Source of the DNA: Gemmatimonas sp.
GTDB lineage: Bacteria; Gemmatimonadota; Gemmatimonadetes; Gemmatimonadales; Gemmatimonadaceae
DNA: 64,000 nt
Assembly: GCF_027531815.1 (NCBI RefSeq)
Contig: NZ_JAPZSK010000004.1
Location: 124,001-188,000, forward strand
Direction of reading: 5' to 3'
Part shown: positions 35,036-43,022 of the stretch, one piece after another
Layout: each line of letters opens with the position of its first letter
Numbering within the stretch: position 1 is the stretch's first letter
Program-made: the position numbers and the translations under genes
The notes under the pieces: model-generated
What the model saw: only the letters and a program-made list of their open reading frames with translations
The model's database searches: none
Told to the model about the DNA's origin: nothing

Positions 35036-35581
35036 TCAGGCCCGGCGATTGACGAGCACGCCGCGCGGCGCGCCCGGCCCCGGGGGCACGAGTCCCTCGG
35101 TGGCGTAGGTGGCCGGACTGGCCGATCCGCCGACGAGCGTCTGCACATGCTGGTCGGTACTGGTGAGCGCTTCCCGGAGCAGCCGGCGGTTCATGCTCAC
35201 CTCCCGGCTGAGCGTGTCGGCGGCCTGCTGCAGGTGCAGCCGCGCCTCGCGGAACCGATCGTCCACCAGGTCGCCGAGCACATCCTCAACCTCGCGCAGG
35301 GTCATTTCCTCGGAGCCACCGACCAGCACGTTGAGCTGGCGGCGCCGCTGTCGCGCCTGCCCCAGCGTGGCGAGGATGCGGTGCGTGGCGAAGGTGCTGT
35401 CGTCGACGCCCTGGATGTCGTCGCTGCCGACGGCGGCCCGCTGCCGACGCATCTGCGCGATGAGATCATCGAGCAGGCGCCGTTCACTGACCAGCGCGTC
35501 GTGCAGCGCGGCGATCAGCGCCGAGGATTGCAGTCCGGCGCGGGGCGCGGGTTCCTGGGCATACATGGTCAAGGGCGACAT
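35036..35581 (-). CDS. flgN: Flagellar chaperone FlgN-like protein
   Basis: 181 aa starting at the ATG that shares a base with the flgJ stop (TGATG). A mostly helical protein: ALHDALVSERRLLDDLIAQMRRQRAAV, ILATLGQARQRRRQLNVLV, ARLHLQQAADTLSREVSMNRRLLREAL. Its N-terminal helix and length match FlgN, the export chaperone of FlgK/FlgL. It lies directly upstream of flgK, the expected client. Sequence similarity is weak, as usual for this family. Confidence 0.75.
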   Translation of the reverse strand: MSPLTMYAQEPAPRAGLQSSALIAALHDALVSERRLLDDLIAQMRRQRAAVGSDDIQGVDDSTFATHRILATLGQARQRRRQLNVLVGGSEEMTLREVEDVLGDLVDDRFREARLHLQQAADTLSREVSMNRRLLREALTSTDQHVQTLVGGSASPATYATEGLVPPGPGAPRGVLVNRRA

Positions 35582-35928
35582 CAGCGATTCGTGGAACTGG
35601 AAGTCGATGAGGACGGGGTGGCCGCCACGCGGCCACGCAGTTGGCGATACACGGACTCGGCGAGCCCGCCCTCCCATTGGTTGGGAGTCTCGGCAGCCAG
35701 ATGCTGATCCATCAGTCCCGTGAACATGTCTTCGCCGGCGTTGGCCGAAACGATGCCGTCTTGCTGGGGAACGGTTTCACGCATCGCCTTGAAGAGCTGT
35801 TGGACGAACAGCCCCTCGAGCTGCTTGGCGGTCTCGCGCAGTGCACGATCGGTCGCCGGGGGAATGGGGGGCGCCACCGGGGGCGTGACCGTCACCAGGG
35901 AGGCCCGGGGGCGTACGGGATCGGTCAC
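35581..35928 (-). CDS. flgJ: Rod-binding protein FlgJ (single-domain)
   Basis: 115 aa containing only the N-terminal rod-binding domain: RALRETAKQLEGLFVQQLFKAMRETVP, GEDMFTGLMDQHLA. The C-terminal glucosaminidase domain of enterobacterial FlgJ is absent. The GTG start overlaps the flgI stop (GTGA). A peptidoglycan hydrolase for rod assembly must come from elsewhere; the M15 domain of the FliK protein in this locus is a candidate. Confidence 0.9.
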   Translation of the reverse strand: MTDPVRPRASLVTVTPPVAPPIPPATDRALRETAKQLEGLFVQQLFKAMRETVPQQDGIVSANAGEDMFTGLMDQHLAAETPNQWEGGLAESVYRQLRGRVAATPSSSTSSSTNR

Positions 35929-37025
35929 CGGACGATGATCTCCGCGGTCAGGGCGCCCACTTCACGCAGGGCGGCGAAGATGGCCGCGATCTCGCTGGCG
36001 GGGGTCTGGACGGCGTGCAGGGCCGAGGCGACGCGCTGGACGGGGATGCCGGCGGGGAGGCGAACGCTACCCGGAATGGCGGCCGTGTCGTTGGGCTCGA
36101 GGGCGCCGATGGCGAGCGTAATGGCCCCGTGACTGACTGTAGCGGCGCCCACCACCATATCGCCGCCCGCGACCACGGTGCCGTCGCGCCCGTCGATGAT
36201 GATGCGGGGGCGCGCCTCCGGGGCCACGGCGAGATCCCGGATCCTGGCCATGGCGACCGGCTTGGCCAGGGAGTCGGCGAGCGTGACGATCACGGCCCCC
36301 TCGTCCTCGACGATCGCGGTCTTCTCCCCCATCGCGCCGTTGATCGCCGTGGCAATGCGGCTGGCCAGCCCAAGATCGGGTTCACGCAGCAGGAGCCGCG
36401 AGGTGGCGCCGATGGTCGGACGCGGGAGGTCGGCCTCGAGGACACCGCCCGTGGGAATTCGCGCGGCGGTCTCGTGCGTCGGCGCGTAGCGCGTGGTGCT
36501 GCCGCCCTGACTGATGAGGAGGGCCCCCTGTGCGCTCGCGAGTGGCGGCCCGCTCGGGTCGGCCACCAGCGGCGTCATGAACAACGTGCCGCCCTTGAGT
36601 GATCGCGCATCCCCCATGCTGGACACCTGCACTTCGAAGCGTCCCCCGGCGCGGAGGAACGGGGACACCTCGGCCGTCACGAGCACTGCCGCGACGTTGC
36701 GCATGCGAATGAGGTCGGCAGGGACTTCCACGTTGAAGCGGCGGAGGATGTTGATGACGCTCTGCACCGTGGGGCCGCCGGTCTGTCCCCCGATGGCCCG
36801 GTCACCGGTGTTGTCGAGCCCCACGGCGAGCCCATACCCCACCAGGCGCACCGGCAGGGCCCCCTCGGCCTGCGTCAGGTCCCGGATCTTGACGTCGTTC
36901 TGCGCGACCGCGAGCGACGGCATGAGGAGCAGCAGGGCGATGGCCGCAGCGACGGTGCGGAGCAGGCGGACGGTGTCGTGGGCCACAACGCGGACCCTGC
37001 GCGAGCGGAGCAGCAACGTGTTCAC
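35925..37025 (-). CDS. flgI: Flagellar P-ring protein FlgI
   Basis: 366-aa periplasmic ring protein. Signal peptide AAAIALLLLMPSLAVAQ, then VKIRDLTQAEGALPVRLVGYGLAVGLDNTGD and NVAAVLVTAEVSPFLRAGGRFEVQVSSMGDARSLKGG, all conserved. The GTG at 37023-37025 overlaps the flgH stop (GTGA); the ORF's upstream extension is out of context. Together with FlgH it shows a two-membrane envelope. Confidence 0.96.
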   Translation of the reverse strand: MNTLLLRSRRVRVVAHDTVRLLRTVAAAIALLLLMPSLAVAQNDVKIRDLTQAEGALPVRLVGYGLAVGLDNTGDRAIGGQTGGPTVQSVINILRRFNVEVPADLIRMRNVAAVLVTAEVSPFLRAGGRFEVQVSSMGDARSLKGGTLFMTPLVADPSGPPLASAQGALLISQGGSTTRYAPTHETAARIPTGGVLEADLPRPTIGATSRLLLREPDLGLASRIATAINGAMGEKTAIVEDEGAVIVTLADSLAKPVAMARIRDLAVAPEARPRIIIDGRDGTVVAGGDMVVGAATVSHGAITLAIGALEPNDTAAIPGSVRLPAGIPVQRVASALHAVQTPASEIAAIFAALREVGALTAEIIVR

Positions 37026-37696
37026 GGCCACACCATCCCGAGGACCTTGCTGATGATGCCCTGCTTGGGTTTCCCGAGCGGGCCCGGCGAGGCGTAGCCC
37101 AGTTGGGCGTCGGCCACGCGGCTCGACTCGATGAGGTTGGTGACGGAGACGTCCTGCGCCCGCACCCACCCGGTGAAGACGATGTCCTGCATGGCCCGGT
37201 CCACGTCGATCTTCTTGGTGCCCTTCACCTGCAGCAGGCCGTTGGGCCCCACGGCGACCACGCGCACACTCATTTCGTTCTGGAACCGGTTTTCGCGCCG
37301 CGCCTGGCCGCGTTGTGTTTGGTCAGCGTTGTTGCGGGCGTCGATGTTTGCGGACTGGCTGCTGCCGGGGACGCGCGCGTTCAGTCCGAAACCGCGATTG
37401 CGGAGGTCCTGATTGAGGTTCTCCTTGACCGCCGTGCTGATCGTGTAGTCGTCGATGAGTACGGTGATGATGTCGCCGACGGCAAACTGGCGACGGTCGC
37501 TGACCCAGGCGTTGCGCGGCGGAGGGGCGGGGATGGCCGGGGCGTTGGCCGCCGGGGCGTTGGCTGCCGGGGCGTTGGCTGCCGGAGCCGTGGCCGCCTG
37601 ACTACCGGGGGGTTGGGATGCCGCCTGCGCCGACACCGTAAACGGGGCGAACGCGAGGGCGGCGGCGAGGGCCAGTGGCGAGCGCTGACGGGACAT
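37022..37696 (-). CDS. flgH: Flagellar L-ring protein FlgH
   Basis: 224 aa. A signal peptide is followed by a low-complexity alanine/asparagine/proline stretch (ANAP units from a 15-bp repeat). The conserved C-terminal region has VGDIITVLIDDYTISTAV and SVRVVAVGPNGLLQVKGTKKIDVDRAMQDIVFTGWVR. No clear lipobox cysteine appears after the signal, so it may not be acylated as the classical FlgH is. It ends with the GTGA overlap to flgI. Confidence 0.93.
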   Translation of the reverse strand: MSRQRSPLALAAALAFAPFTVSAQAASQPPGSQAATAPAANAPAANAPAANAPAIPAPPPRNAWVSDRRQFAVGDIITVLIDDYTISTAVKENLNQDLRNRGFGLNARVPGSSQSANIDARNNADQTQRGQARRENRFQNEMSVRVVAVGPNGLLQVKGTKKIDVDRAMQDIVFTGWVRAQDVSVTNLIESSRVADAQLGYASPGPLGKPKQGIISKVLGMVWP

Positions 37697-37704
37697 GAGG
37701 AGTC

Positions 37705-38244
37705 TCAGCGAAGGCGAACGGTATTCGGCGCCACGGCGACGCCGTCGAGCCGGCGGGTACGATTGATGCGGACGCCCACGGGGGCGCCGAGGGCGGCGCT
37801 GTTGGTGGCAACGCCGCTCAGGACGAGCGTGAGCAGGCCATCCCGCCACACGGCGGTCACGGGTGTTCCGCTCGCAATGACGGGCGGCGGCGTGACGGCC
37901 GGGAGCCGAAGCCGTTCGCCGACGGCGATGGGCCGCCGCGCGATCCACCCGACCTGCGCTCGCGTGGTGTCGGGGGCCATGCCGTTCCAGCGCCAGGTGA
38001 TCACGGTGTCTGCCACGCCGATGTCTTCGGCGCGCAGCGTGTCCCCCCGTCCGAGCTGGCGGAGCGCGACGGCAACGGATACCCGGCGCTGGTCGGCGCG
38101 CAGCGCGCCGGCCGTGTCCGGCCGCGCGCGTGGCGCCTGCGCCGCGAGCCCCAGGGGCAGCAGCCCCGCGAGTCCCGCGATCGCGCGGAGTGACCACCGG
38201 GATGCGGTGCCGTGCGCGGCCGGGCGATGGGTTGGCGAGTACAT
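37705..38244 (-). CDS. flgA: Flagellar P-ring assembly chaperone FlgA
   Basis: 179-aa periplasmic chaperone. A signal peptide (LAGLLPLGLAAQA) precedes the SAF domain: LGRGDTLRAEDIGVADTVITW, the VGWIARRPIAVGERLRL conserved block, and GAPVGVRINRTRRLDGVAVAPNTVRL. It assists FlgI polymerisation. It sits between flgG and flgH, as in many proteobacterial operons. Confidence 0.92.
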   Translation of the reverse strand: MYSPTHRPAAHGTASRWSLRAIAGLAGLLPLGLAAQAPRARPDTAGALRADQRRVSVAVALRQLGRGDTLRAEDIGVADTVITWRWNGMAPDTTRAQVGWIARRPIAVGERLRLPAVTPPPVIASGTPVTAVWRDGLLTLVLSGVATNSAALGAPVGVRINRTRRLDGVAVAPNTVRLR

Positions 38245-38268
38245 CAGGAAGTCCGTGTCCGGTGCGGC

Positions 38269-39057
38269 TTAGTTCACGATGTTGTTGGCGATCTGGCCCA
38301 TCTCGTCGGCCGTCTTGATGGACTTGGAGTTGATTTCGTAGGCGCGCTGCGCGGCGATCATCTCCACCATCTCCTGCACGATCTGCACGTTCGAGCCCTC
38401 GAGGCTTCCCTGCTGCAGGCGTCCCATGCCGTCTTCGTTGGCGAAGCCAAGGATGGGCTGGCCCGACGCCGTCGTGGCCGTGAGCATGTTCTGGCCGAGG
38501 TTGAGCAGGCCGCTTGGATTGGCGAAGCGCGCGAGCTCGATGCGTCCCACCTCGGTGGGGAGCAGGTCGGTTCCGCGCTTGACACTCACCACCCCGGCAC
38601 TGGAGATGGTGAGCTCGCTGCTGTCCACCGGAATGCGCACCGGCGGCTGAACGGCGTAGCCGGCGCTCGTGACGAGGACGCCCTGATCGCTGATCTGGAA
38701 GCTGCCGTCGCGCGAGTATCCGAGTTCGCCGTTGGGCAGCTGCACCTGGAAGAAGCCCTCGCCTTCGATGGCCACGTCGAGGTTGCGCCCGGTCTGTTCG
38801 ATGGGGCCCTGCTCGTGCAGTCGCTGGACGCCGGAGAGCCGGGTGCCGCGGCCGACCTGAATGGCCGGCAGCGTCTCTGCCTCCGTGCCGCCGATGACCT
38901 GCTGTCCCTGAATGGTCTGGTAGAGCAGGTCCTCGAACTGCGCGCGGCTGCGCTTGAAGCCGGCCGTGTTCACGTTGGCGAGGTTGTTGGCGATGACTTC
39001 GGTGCGGGTCTGCTGCGCCATCATGCCGGTTGCGGCGGCGCGAAGTGCGGGATTCAT
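38269..39057 (-). CDS. flgG: Flagellar distal rod protein FlgG
   Basis: 262 aa. N-terminus MNPALRAAATGMMAQQTRTEVIANNLANVNTAGFKRSRAQFEDLLYQ and C-terminus EMVEMIAAQRAYEINSKSIKTADEMGQIANNIVN are textbook FlgG, including the A-N-N-L-A-N-x-N-T-x-G-F-K-R motif. Length is the standard ~260 aa. The neighbour flgF precedes it by ~37 bp. Confidence 0.97.
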   Translation of the reverse strand: MNPALRAAATGMMAQQTRTEVIANNLANVNTAGFKRSRAQFEDLLYQTIQGQQVIGGTEAETLPAIQVGRGTRLSGVQRLHEQGPIEQTGRNLDVAIEGEGFFQVQLPNGELGYSRDGSFQISDQGVLVTSAGYAVQPPVRIPVDSSELTISSAGVVSVKRGTDLLPTEVGRIELARFANPSGLLNLGQNMLTATTASGQPILGFANEDGMGRLQQGSLEGSNVQIVQEMVEMIAAQRAYEINSKSIKTADEMGQIANNIVN

Positions 39058-39094
39058 GGGTCAGGTCTCCGGTGCGTGCCCGTGGCGGGCGTGC

Positions 39095-39802
39095 TCAAAC
39101 GGGCTTGGCGAGGTCGGTCACGGCGATGCCGCGCACCGCATCGATGGTGGACAGCGTCTTCTGGGCGGCCTGATAGCGGTGCAGCACGCTCAGCATGTCG
39201 GTCATGGCCGTCATCGGGTTCACGTTCGACTCCTCGAGGAACCCCTGCTGCACCCGCCGTTCGGCGGACGGGATGGCCTGCCGGGAGGCATCGGGCACAA
39301 ACAGCGTGCCCCCTTCGTGCTGCAGGTCGGTGCCAGTCGGGACGCGCTCGAGGCGCAGGCGGGCCAGTGGCTTGCCATTCACGGCGATCTGACCGGCGGC
39401 GTCGATCTCCACCACGCCGGTGGGCGGCATGGTGATCGGCCCGTCTTCGCCCAGGACCGGATTACCGCGGCCGTCGACCAGCTGGCGTTCGGGACTGAGG
39501 CGAAAGCTGCCGTTGCGCACGAACCGTTCCCCCCCGGGCGTGTTCACCACGAAGAATCCGTCCCCCTCGACCGCGAGGTCGAACGGGTTATGGGTCTGGG
39601 TGAGCGTGCCGGCCGTGAGGTCAACGGCGGTGTCGGTGGACGCCAGGGCGTTGTCCATGAGCCGCGAGAAGGCCATTTCCGCCTTGAAGCCGCGGGTGGA
39701 CGCATTGGCGAGGTTGTTGGCCAGCACCGCCTGTCGGCGCTCCAGCATCTGGAGCGCGGCAGCCGCACTGCTCATTCCGTTGGTTTGGACGGGACCTGGC
39801 AT
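39095..39802 (-). CDS. flgF: Flagellar proximal rod protein FlgF
   Basis: 235 aa from the ATG at 39800-39802. N-terminal block MLERRQAVLANNLANASTRGFKAEMAF, then GDGFFVVNTPGGERFVRNGSF and the C-terminal SNVNPMTAMTDMLSVLHRYQAAQKTLSTID. It is a shorter FlgF-type rod protein. First gene of the flgF-flgG-flgA-flgH-flgI-flgJ-flgN-flgK-csrA operon and headed by a sigma-54 promoter. The longer frame to 39889 would cross the promoter and is rejected. Confidence 0.93.
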   Translation of the reverse strand: MPGPVQTNGMSSAAAALQMLERRQAVLANNLANASTRGFKAEMAFSRLMDNALASTDTAVDLTAGTLTQTHNPFDLAVEGDGFFVVNTPGGERFVRNGSFRLSPERQLVDGRGNPVLGEDGPITMPPTGVVEIDAAGQIAVNGKPLARLRLERVPTGTDLQHEGGTLFVPDASRQAIPSAERRVQQGFLEESNVNPMTAMTDMLSVLHRYQAAQKTLSTIDAVRGIAVTDLAKPV

Positions 39803-39842
39803 GTCGTAGTCGGTAAGGGGACTCGAACTCGCCAGGGAGAAA

Positions 39843-39858
39843 AGCAATGGTCGGGCCA
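39843..39858 (-). promoter_or_regulatory. Sigma-54 promoter of flgF operon
   Basis: Minus strand TGGCCC-N5-TTGCT, with GG and GC exactly in the -24/-12 register. The -12 GC lies 42 bp from the flgF ATG, giving a leader of about 30 nt. Supported by equivalent promoters upstream of fliQ and fliL at the same relative distance from a dyad element. Confidence 0.85.
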
Positions 39859-39871
39859 CGCGGGCCCGACC
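39849..39871 (-). terminator. Hairpin overlapping the flgF promoter
   Basis: GGTCGGGCC / GGCCCGACC 9-bp perfect stem with a 5-nt loop, followed on the minus strand by ATTGCTTTTC. It looks like an intrinsic terminator for the preceding fliA operon that shares its bases with the -24/-12 elements. Confidence 0.6.
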
Positions 39872-39885
39872 TGATGAAGTTGATA

Positions 39886-39912
39886 GCAAGATCTTGTATT
39901 ACAACGACTTGC
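39886..39912. promoter_or_regulatory. Flagellar dyad element A (upstream of flgF)
   Basis: 27-bp symmetric site GCAAG-N3-TTGTA-N-TACAA-N3-CTTGC, a perfect dyad in all twenty defined bases. Centre 39899 is 41 bp from the -24 edge and 54 bp from the -12 GC. Candidate binding site of the flagellar enhancer-binding protein; AT-rich in ~67% GC surroundings. Confidence 0.8.
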
Positions 39913-40014
39913 CGTTTCTTCGCGGCCGCGTGTCGGCGGTCCGGGCCCGACCGTCGGCACGGCAATTCGTGCCGGATCCCAGCGGGGGCGGCCGCTATTG
40001 CCGTGCGGGAGGCG

Positions 40015-40455
40015 CTACCGTACCGCGAGGGCTCCGCCGTGGATCTCGAGCAGCATCGAGACGGCGTCAAGCGGGAGACCGGTCTTCCAGGCGATCTCGG
40101 TCGGGGCGGCGCCAGCGGCTGCCAGCGCCCGCACGGTGCGCGGGGTCTTGCCCCCCCGTCCACCGCGCAGGGAGATCGTTGGGGGCGCGGCCGTCGCCGG
40201 GCGCGGTGCGGCATGGCGAGTGTGGGCCAGCGCACTGCGGCGCCCCCGCCGTTTCCGGAGGGCGCTTCCCACGCGGCGCAGTGGCTCGATGAGCAGCGCG
40301 GCGGCGGTCGCCGCTCCCAACGCGGCGAAGGCCACGAGCCGCTGGTCCGGCGACACGGCGGGCGACATCAGGAGTGCACCGATGGCCAGCCCGACGATGC
40401 TGACGCCGACGCCAAGGGCGGTCATCTGCAGGACTTCCTTCCAGACCTTCGACAT
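40015..40455 (-). CDS. DUF6115/DUF2802-like membrane protein with HTH-like tail
   Basis: 146 aa from the ATG at 40453-40455 with GGAG 8 nt upstream. Two hydrophobic segments near the N-terminus (LGVGVSIVGLAIGALLM, LVAFAALGAATAAALLI), then a basic region. The C-terminal RALAAAGAAPTEIAWKTGLPLDAVSMLLEI resembles the HTH-like end of the YlxL/DUF6115-type proteins that follow sigD in Bacillus. Here too it follows fliA. The function is unknown; last gene of the fliQ operon. Confidence 0.65.
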   Translation of the reverse strand: MSKVWKEVLQMTALGVGVSIVGLAIGALLMSPAVSPDQRLVAFAALGAATAAALLIEPLRRVGSALRKRRGRRSALAHTRHAAPRPATAAPPTISLRGGRGGKTPRTVRALAAAGAAPTEIAWKTGLPLDAVSMLLEIHGGALAVR

Positions 40456-40504
40456 GCGGGGACTCCGTGGTAGGGTCAAGAACGTGCGCGAGGCGAGTCG
40501 TGCG

Positions 40505-41254
40505 TCAGGCGTCGCGGAGCGGCTTGAGCTCCACGCGCAGCTTGCTCAGCGCCTTGCTGCGTATCTGCGAGACGCGGCTTTCGGTGAGCTCGAGCACCTT
40601 GGCGATCTCGTGCAGCTTGAGCTCCTCGAAGTAGTAGAGCGAGAGGACGATCCGCTCCTGCTCCTTGAGCCGGAGGATCGCATCCTTGAGATGGGCGACC
40701 TCCTGCTCGTGCGTGAGCGACGCCTCGACGTCGCTGTCTTGCTCACTGGTCAGTGTTTCCGCCGGAACGGGCGCCGTGCTTTCCCGATCGCCTGGGGCCC
40801 GGTCGAGCGGCATGTGATGGGCGCCTTCGACGTCCGCCTGCCAACGCCAGAGCGTGTCGAGGTCCACGCCCAGCTGCGCGGCCAGTTCGCGATCCTCCGG
40901 CGCGCGGCCATGCGCTCGCCGAAAGGCCTCCCGTGCGCCGGTGATTTCGCGGGTCTTGCGCCGGACAGAGCGCGGCACGTGATCCTGCTTGCGCAGCTCG
41001 TCGAGAATCGCGCCGCGAATGCGGGGTGCCGCGAAGGTGCTGAAGGCGAGGCCACGGGTGGCATCGAAGCCTTCGAGGGCCGTCATGAGGCCGATCGTCC
41101 CGGCGCTCACGAGTTCATCGAAGTCGGTACGCGCGGCGAGCGTCCGTGAGACCTGCCGGGCCACGTGATGCACGAGACCGAGGTGCTCTTCGAGCAAACG
41201 GTCGCGGGCAACCACATTACCCGCCCGATAGGACTGCCAGAGGTTTGCGTTCAT
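40505..41254 (-). CDS. fliA: Flagellar sigma factor FliA (sigma-28)
   Basis: 249 aa from the ATG at 41252-41254, which gives the usual start ...MNANLWQSYR. A TTG at 41293 overlapping the flhG stop and a GTG at 41287 are alternatives. Region 2 has HLGLVHHVARQVSRTLAARTDFDELVSAGTIGLMTALEGFDATRG, then FSTFAAPRIRGAILDELRKQDHVPRSVR. Region 4 has LKEQERIVLSLYYFEELKLHEIAKVLELTESRVSQIRSKAL. It would direct late flagellar genes, none of which lie in the window. Confidence 0.95.
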   Translation of the reverse strand: MNANLWQSYRAGNVVARDRLLEEHLGLVHHVARQVSRTLAARTDFDELVSAGTIGLMTALEGFDATRGLAFSTFAAPRIRGAILDELRKQDHVPRSVRRKTREITGAREAFRRAHGRAPEDRELAAQLGVDLDTLWRWQADVEGAHHMPLDRAPGDRESTAPVPAETLTSEQDSDVEASLTHEQEVAHLKDAILRLKEQERIVLSLYYFEELKLHEIAKVLELTESRVSQIRSKALSKLRVELKPLRDA

Positions 41255-41289
41255 GGCTGTGGAACCGGAGGGGGCAGCGAGAGACACGA

Positions 41290-42165
41290 TCAAGTACCGG
41301 GGCGGGAGAGGGGTCGTTCGGCCAGCACGCGCATCACGACGTGGTGCGCGGCGATGGCGGCCGGCGATCCGGCGGCTGCGTCAGGAAAGGGCATGCCCGC
41401 GCGCAGCGCGGCATCAAGGGTGGGGTCGGCCGGAATGGCCCCAGCGAGGCGTGGCGTGAAGCCGAGGAACTGCCGGGCCCCCGCCTCGATGGCGTCAAAG
41501 CAGCGAGCCGCTTCACTCCCTTCATGCCGGTTGACGAGCACCTCGACCGGCAGGGCCGGGCGGGCAAGCCCGACGGCTTTGCAGAGGGCATAGGTCGCCG
41601 CGAGGCCCACGGGATCACTGCCGGCGGAGACGGCCAAGAGCCGCTCACTGCCAGCGGGTGTAACGGCGCCGAGCACATGGTCAAGGCGGGCACCGCAGTC
41701 GAGGACCACGAGGTCCATCGTTTCGGCAAGCGTGCTCACCCGGCGCATGCAGGCCTTGCGTTCGGCCGCGCTCATTGGCGCCGCGCTGCGCGGGGCATCG
41801 GCGAGCCGCGGGGGGCCGCCGGCCACCAGGGTGAGTGTTGCACTGACCGGCGTGGCAACATCCGCCGGCACGGCGCGCCCGGCACGCAGGTCGGTCCAGC
41901 TGCCGCGCGGGGTGACCCCGAGTGTCAGCGCCAGCGCGCCCACGAAGTCATCGGTGTCCACCAGCAGCACGCGCCGACCCTCGCCGGCGGCACTCACGGC
42001 CAGCAGCGCCGACAGCAGCGTGGCCCCGGCGCCGCCGCGCCCGCTCGCAACCAGCAGCGTGGGTGCCGCCCCGTTGCGGGCGTCGCCGGCGCTGCGCGTG
42101 CTGCGGATGCCATCGGCTTGCGTCGGTGGTGCCGCTCCGCGCGGCACGGTCAGGAGCAGCGACAT
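41290..42165 (-). CDS. flhG: FlhG/YlxH-type MinD-like protein, degenerate Walker A
   Basis: 291 aa from the ATG sharing a base with the flhF stop (TGATG). N-terminal TQADGIR resembles the FlhF-activating DQAxxLR motif. The MinD-like fold is clear (RVLLVDTDDFVGALALTLGV, LVVLDCGARLD, VLVNRHEG). The deviant Walker A is SGRGGAGATLL at residues 41-51, where both lysines of K-G-G-x-G-K-T are lost (R and A). ATP hydrolysis is therefore doubtful. The family controls flagellar number together with FlhF. Confidence 0.85.
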   Translation of the reverse strand: MSLLLTVPRGAAPPTQADGIRSTRSAGDARNGAAPTLLVASGRGGAGATLLSALLAVSAAGEGRRVLLVDTDDFVGALALTLGVTPRGSWTDLRAGRAVPADVATPVSATLTLVAGGPPRLADAPRSAAPMSAAERKACMRRVSTLAETMDLVVLDCGARLDHVLGAVTPAGSERLLAVSAGSDPVGLAATYALCKAVGLARPALPVEVLVNRHEGSEAARCFDAIEAGARQFLGFTPRLAGAIPADPTLDAALRAGMPFPDAAAGSPAAIAAHHVVMRVLAERPLSRPGT

Positions 42166-43022
42166 CAGGCCGGTGCCCAGTCGGATTCGGCGTCGGCCGC
42201 CAGGCCCCACGTGCGCAGCAGCCGCGGCACCCCGGGCTTGAGGTCGGCGGGCACGTCCTGGCCATCGGTGATCCAGCGGGTGGGCATCTCGAGCGACAGC
42301 GCCAAATCGGTGACACCCGATTCCCGCGGCACCTCGTCGAGCTTGGACAGCAGGAGATGCGTGGCGCCGCAGTGGGCGCGCGACGGGGCATAGGCACGGG
42401 CGATGTCCACCGCGAGGTCGGCGCGCAAGCTGGCCGGCAGGATCAGGTGCACCTCGTCGGGGGCGATGGCATCGAGCAAGGTGCGCCATCGCTCCGTGAG
42501 CTCCGTACTTGCTGGGCTGCGCCCCGGCGTGTCGATGAGAATCACGTCACAGTCGGCCGAGAGCCGCTTCATGGTGGTCTCGATCTCGCGCGCATCGTAG
42601 ACGACCTCGAACGGGATGTCGGCGAGCTCGGCGTAGGTGGCCAGCTGCTCCATGCCGCCCACGCGGTAGGTGTCGAGCGTGAGGAGTCCCGGGCGCGCGG
42701 CCCCGAACATGCCGCGGCGCACCGCCAGTTTGGCGGCGGTGGTCGTCTTGCCGGCCCCGGTGGGGCCCACCAGCGCGATGCCATAGGGGCGGCCGTCGGC
42801 CTTGCGCAGCGTGGGCGGCAACGGCGCCGCTTCGAGGCGCGCACGGACGGCATCGAGGGCGTGGCTCGGCGTTGCGAGCACCTCCACCATCGGCACCCCG
42901 CCGTCGCGCACGGTGCGCGTGTGGAGAATCATCACGTCGTCGCCCAGCGTGCGCCGCGCGCGATCGGCCACGCGCGACAGGTCGACGCCGCGGAATCGTT
43001 CGACCGGCAGCAGACTAGCCAT
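42165..43022 (-). CDS. flhF: Flagellar SRP-like GTPase FlhF
   Basis: 285 aa, shorter than the usual ~370-450 because the N-terminal B domain is reduced. The GTPase has G1 ALVGPTGAGKTTTAAKLAV (near residues 90-107), LTLDTYRVGGMEQLATYAELADIPFEVVYD, G3 VILIDTPGRSP and G4 LLLSKLDE. The ATG at 43020-43022 overlaps the flhA end by 8 bp. It sets the site of flagellum assembly. Confidence 0.93.
   Translation of the reverse strand: MASLLPVERFRGVDLSRVADRARRTLGDDVMILHTRTVRDGGVPMVEVLATPSHALDAVRARLEAAPLPPTLRKADGRPYGIALVGPTGAGKTTTAAKLAVRRGMFGAARPGLLTLDTYRVGGMEQLATYAELADIPFEVVYDAREIETTMKRLSADCDVILIDTPGRSPASTELTERWRTLLDAIAPDEVHLILPASLRADLAVDIARAYAPSRAHCGATHLLLSKLDEVPRESGVTDLALSLEMPTRWITDGQDVPADLKPGVPRLLRTWGLAADAESDWAPA

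Larger units (their letters stand above)
39803..40014. other. Intergenic region upstream of flgF
   Basis: 212-bp gap with no ORF of note. It contains, from right to left on the minus strand, a GGCACG...CGTGCC inverted repeat (39956-39973), the 27-bp dyad element (39886-39912), a strong hairpin (39849-39871) and the sigma-54 promoter (39843-39858). Confidence 0.9.

Noticed and set aside
39805-39835. tRNA-like T-arm (GGACTCGAACTC on the plus strand) near the flgF start
   Set aside because: Only the loop resembles a TTCGAGT T-arm; the stem has two mismatches and no acceptor, D or anticodon arm can be built around it.
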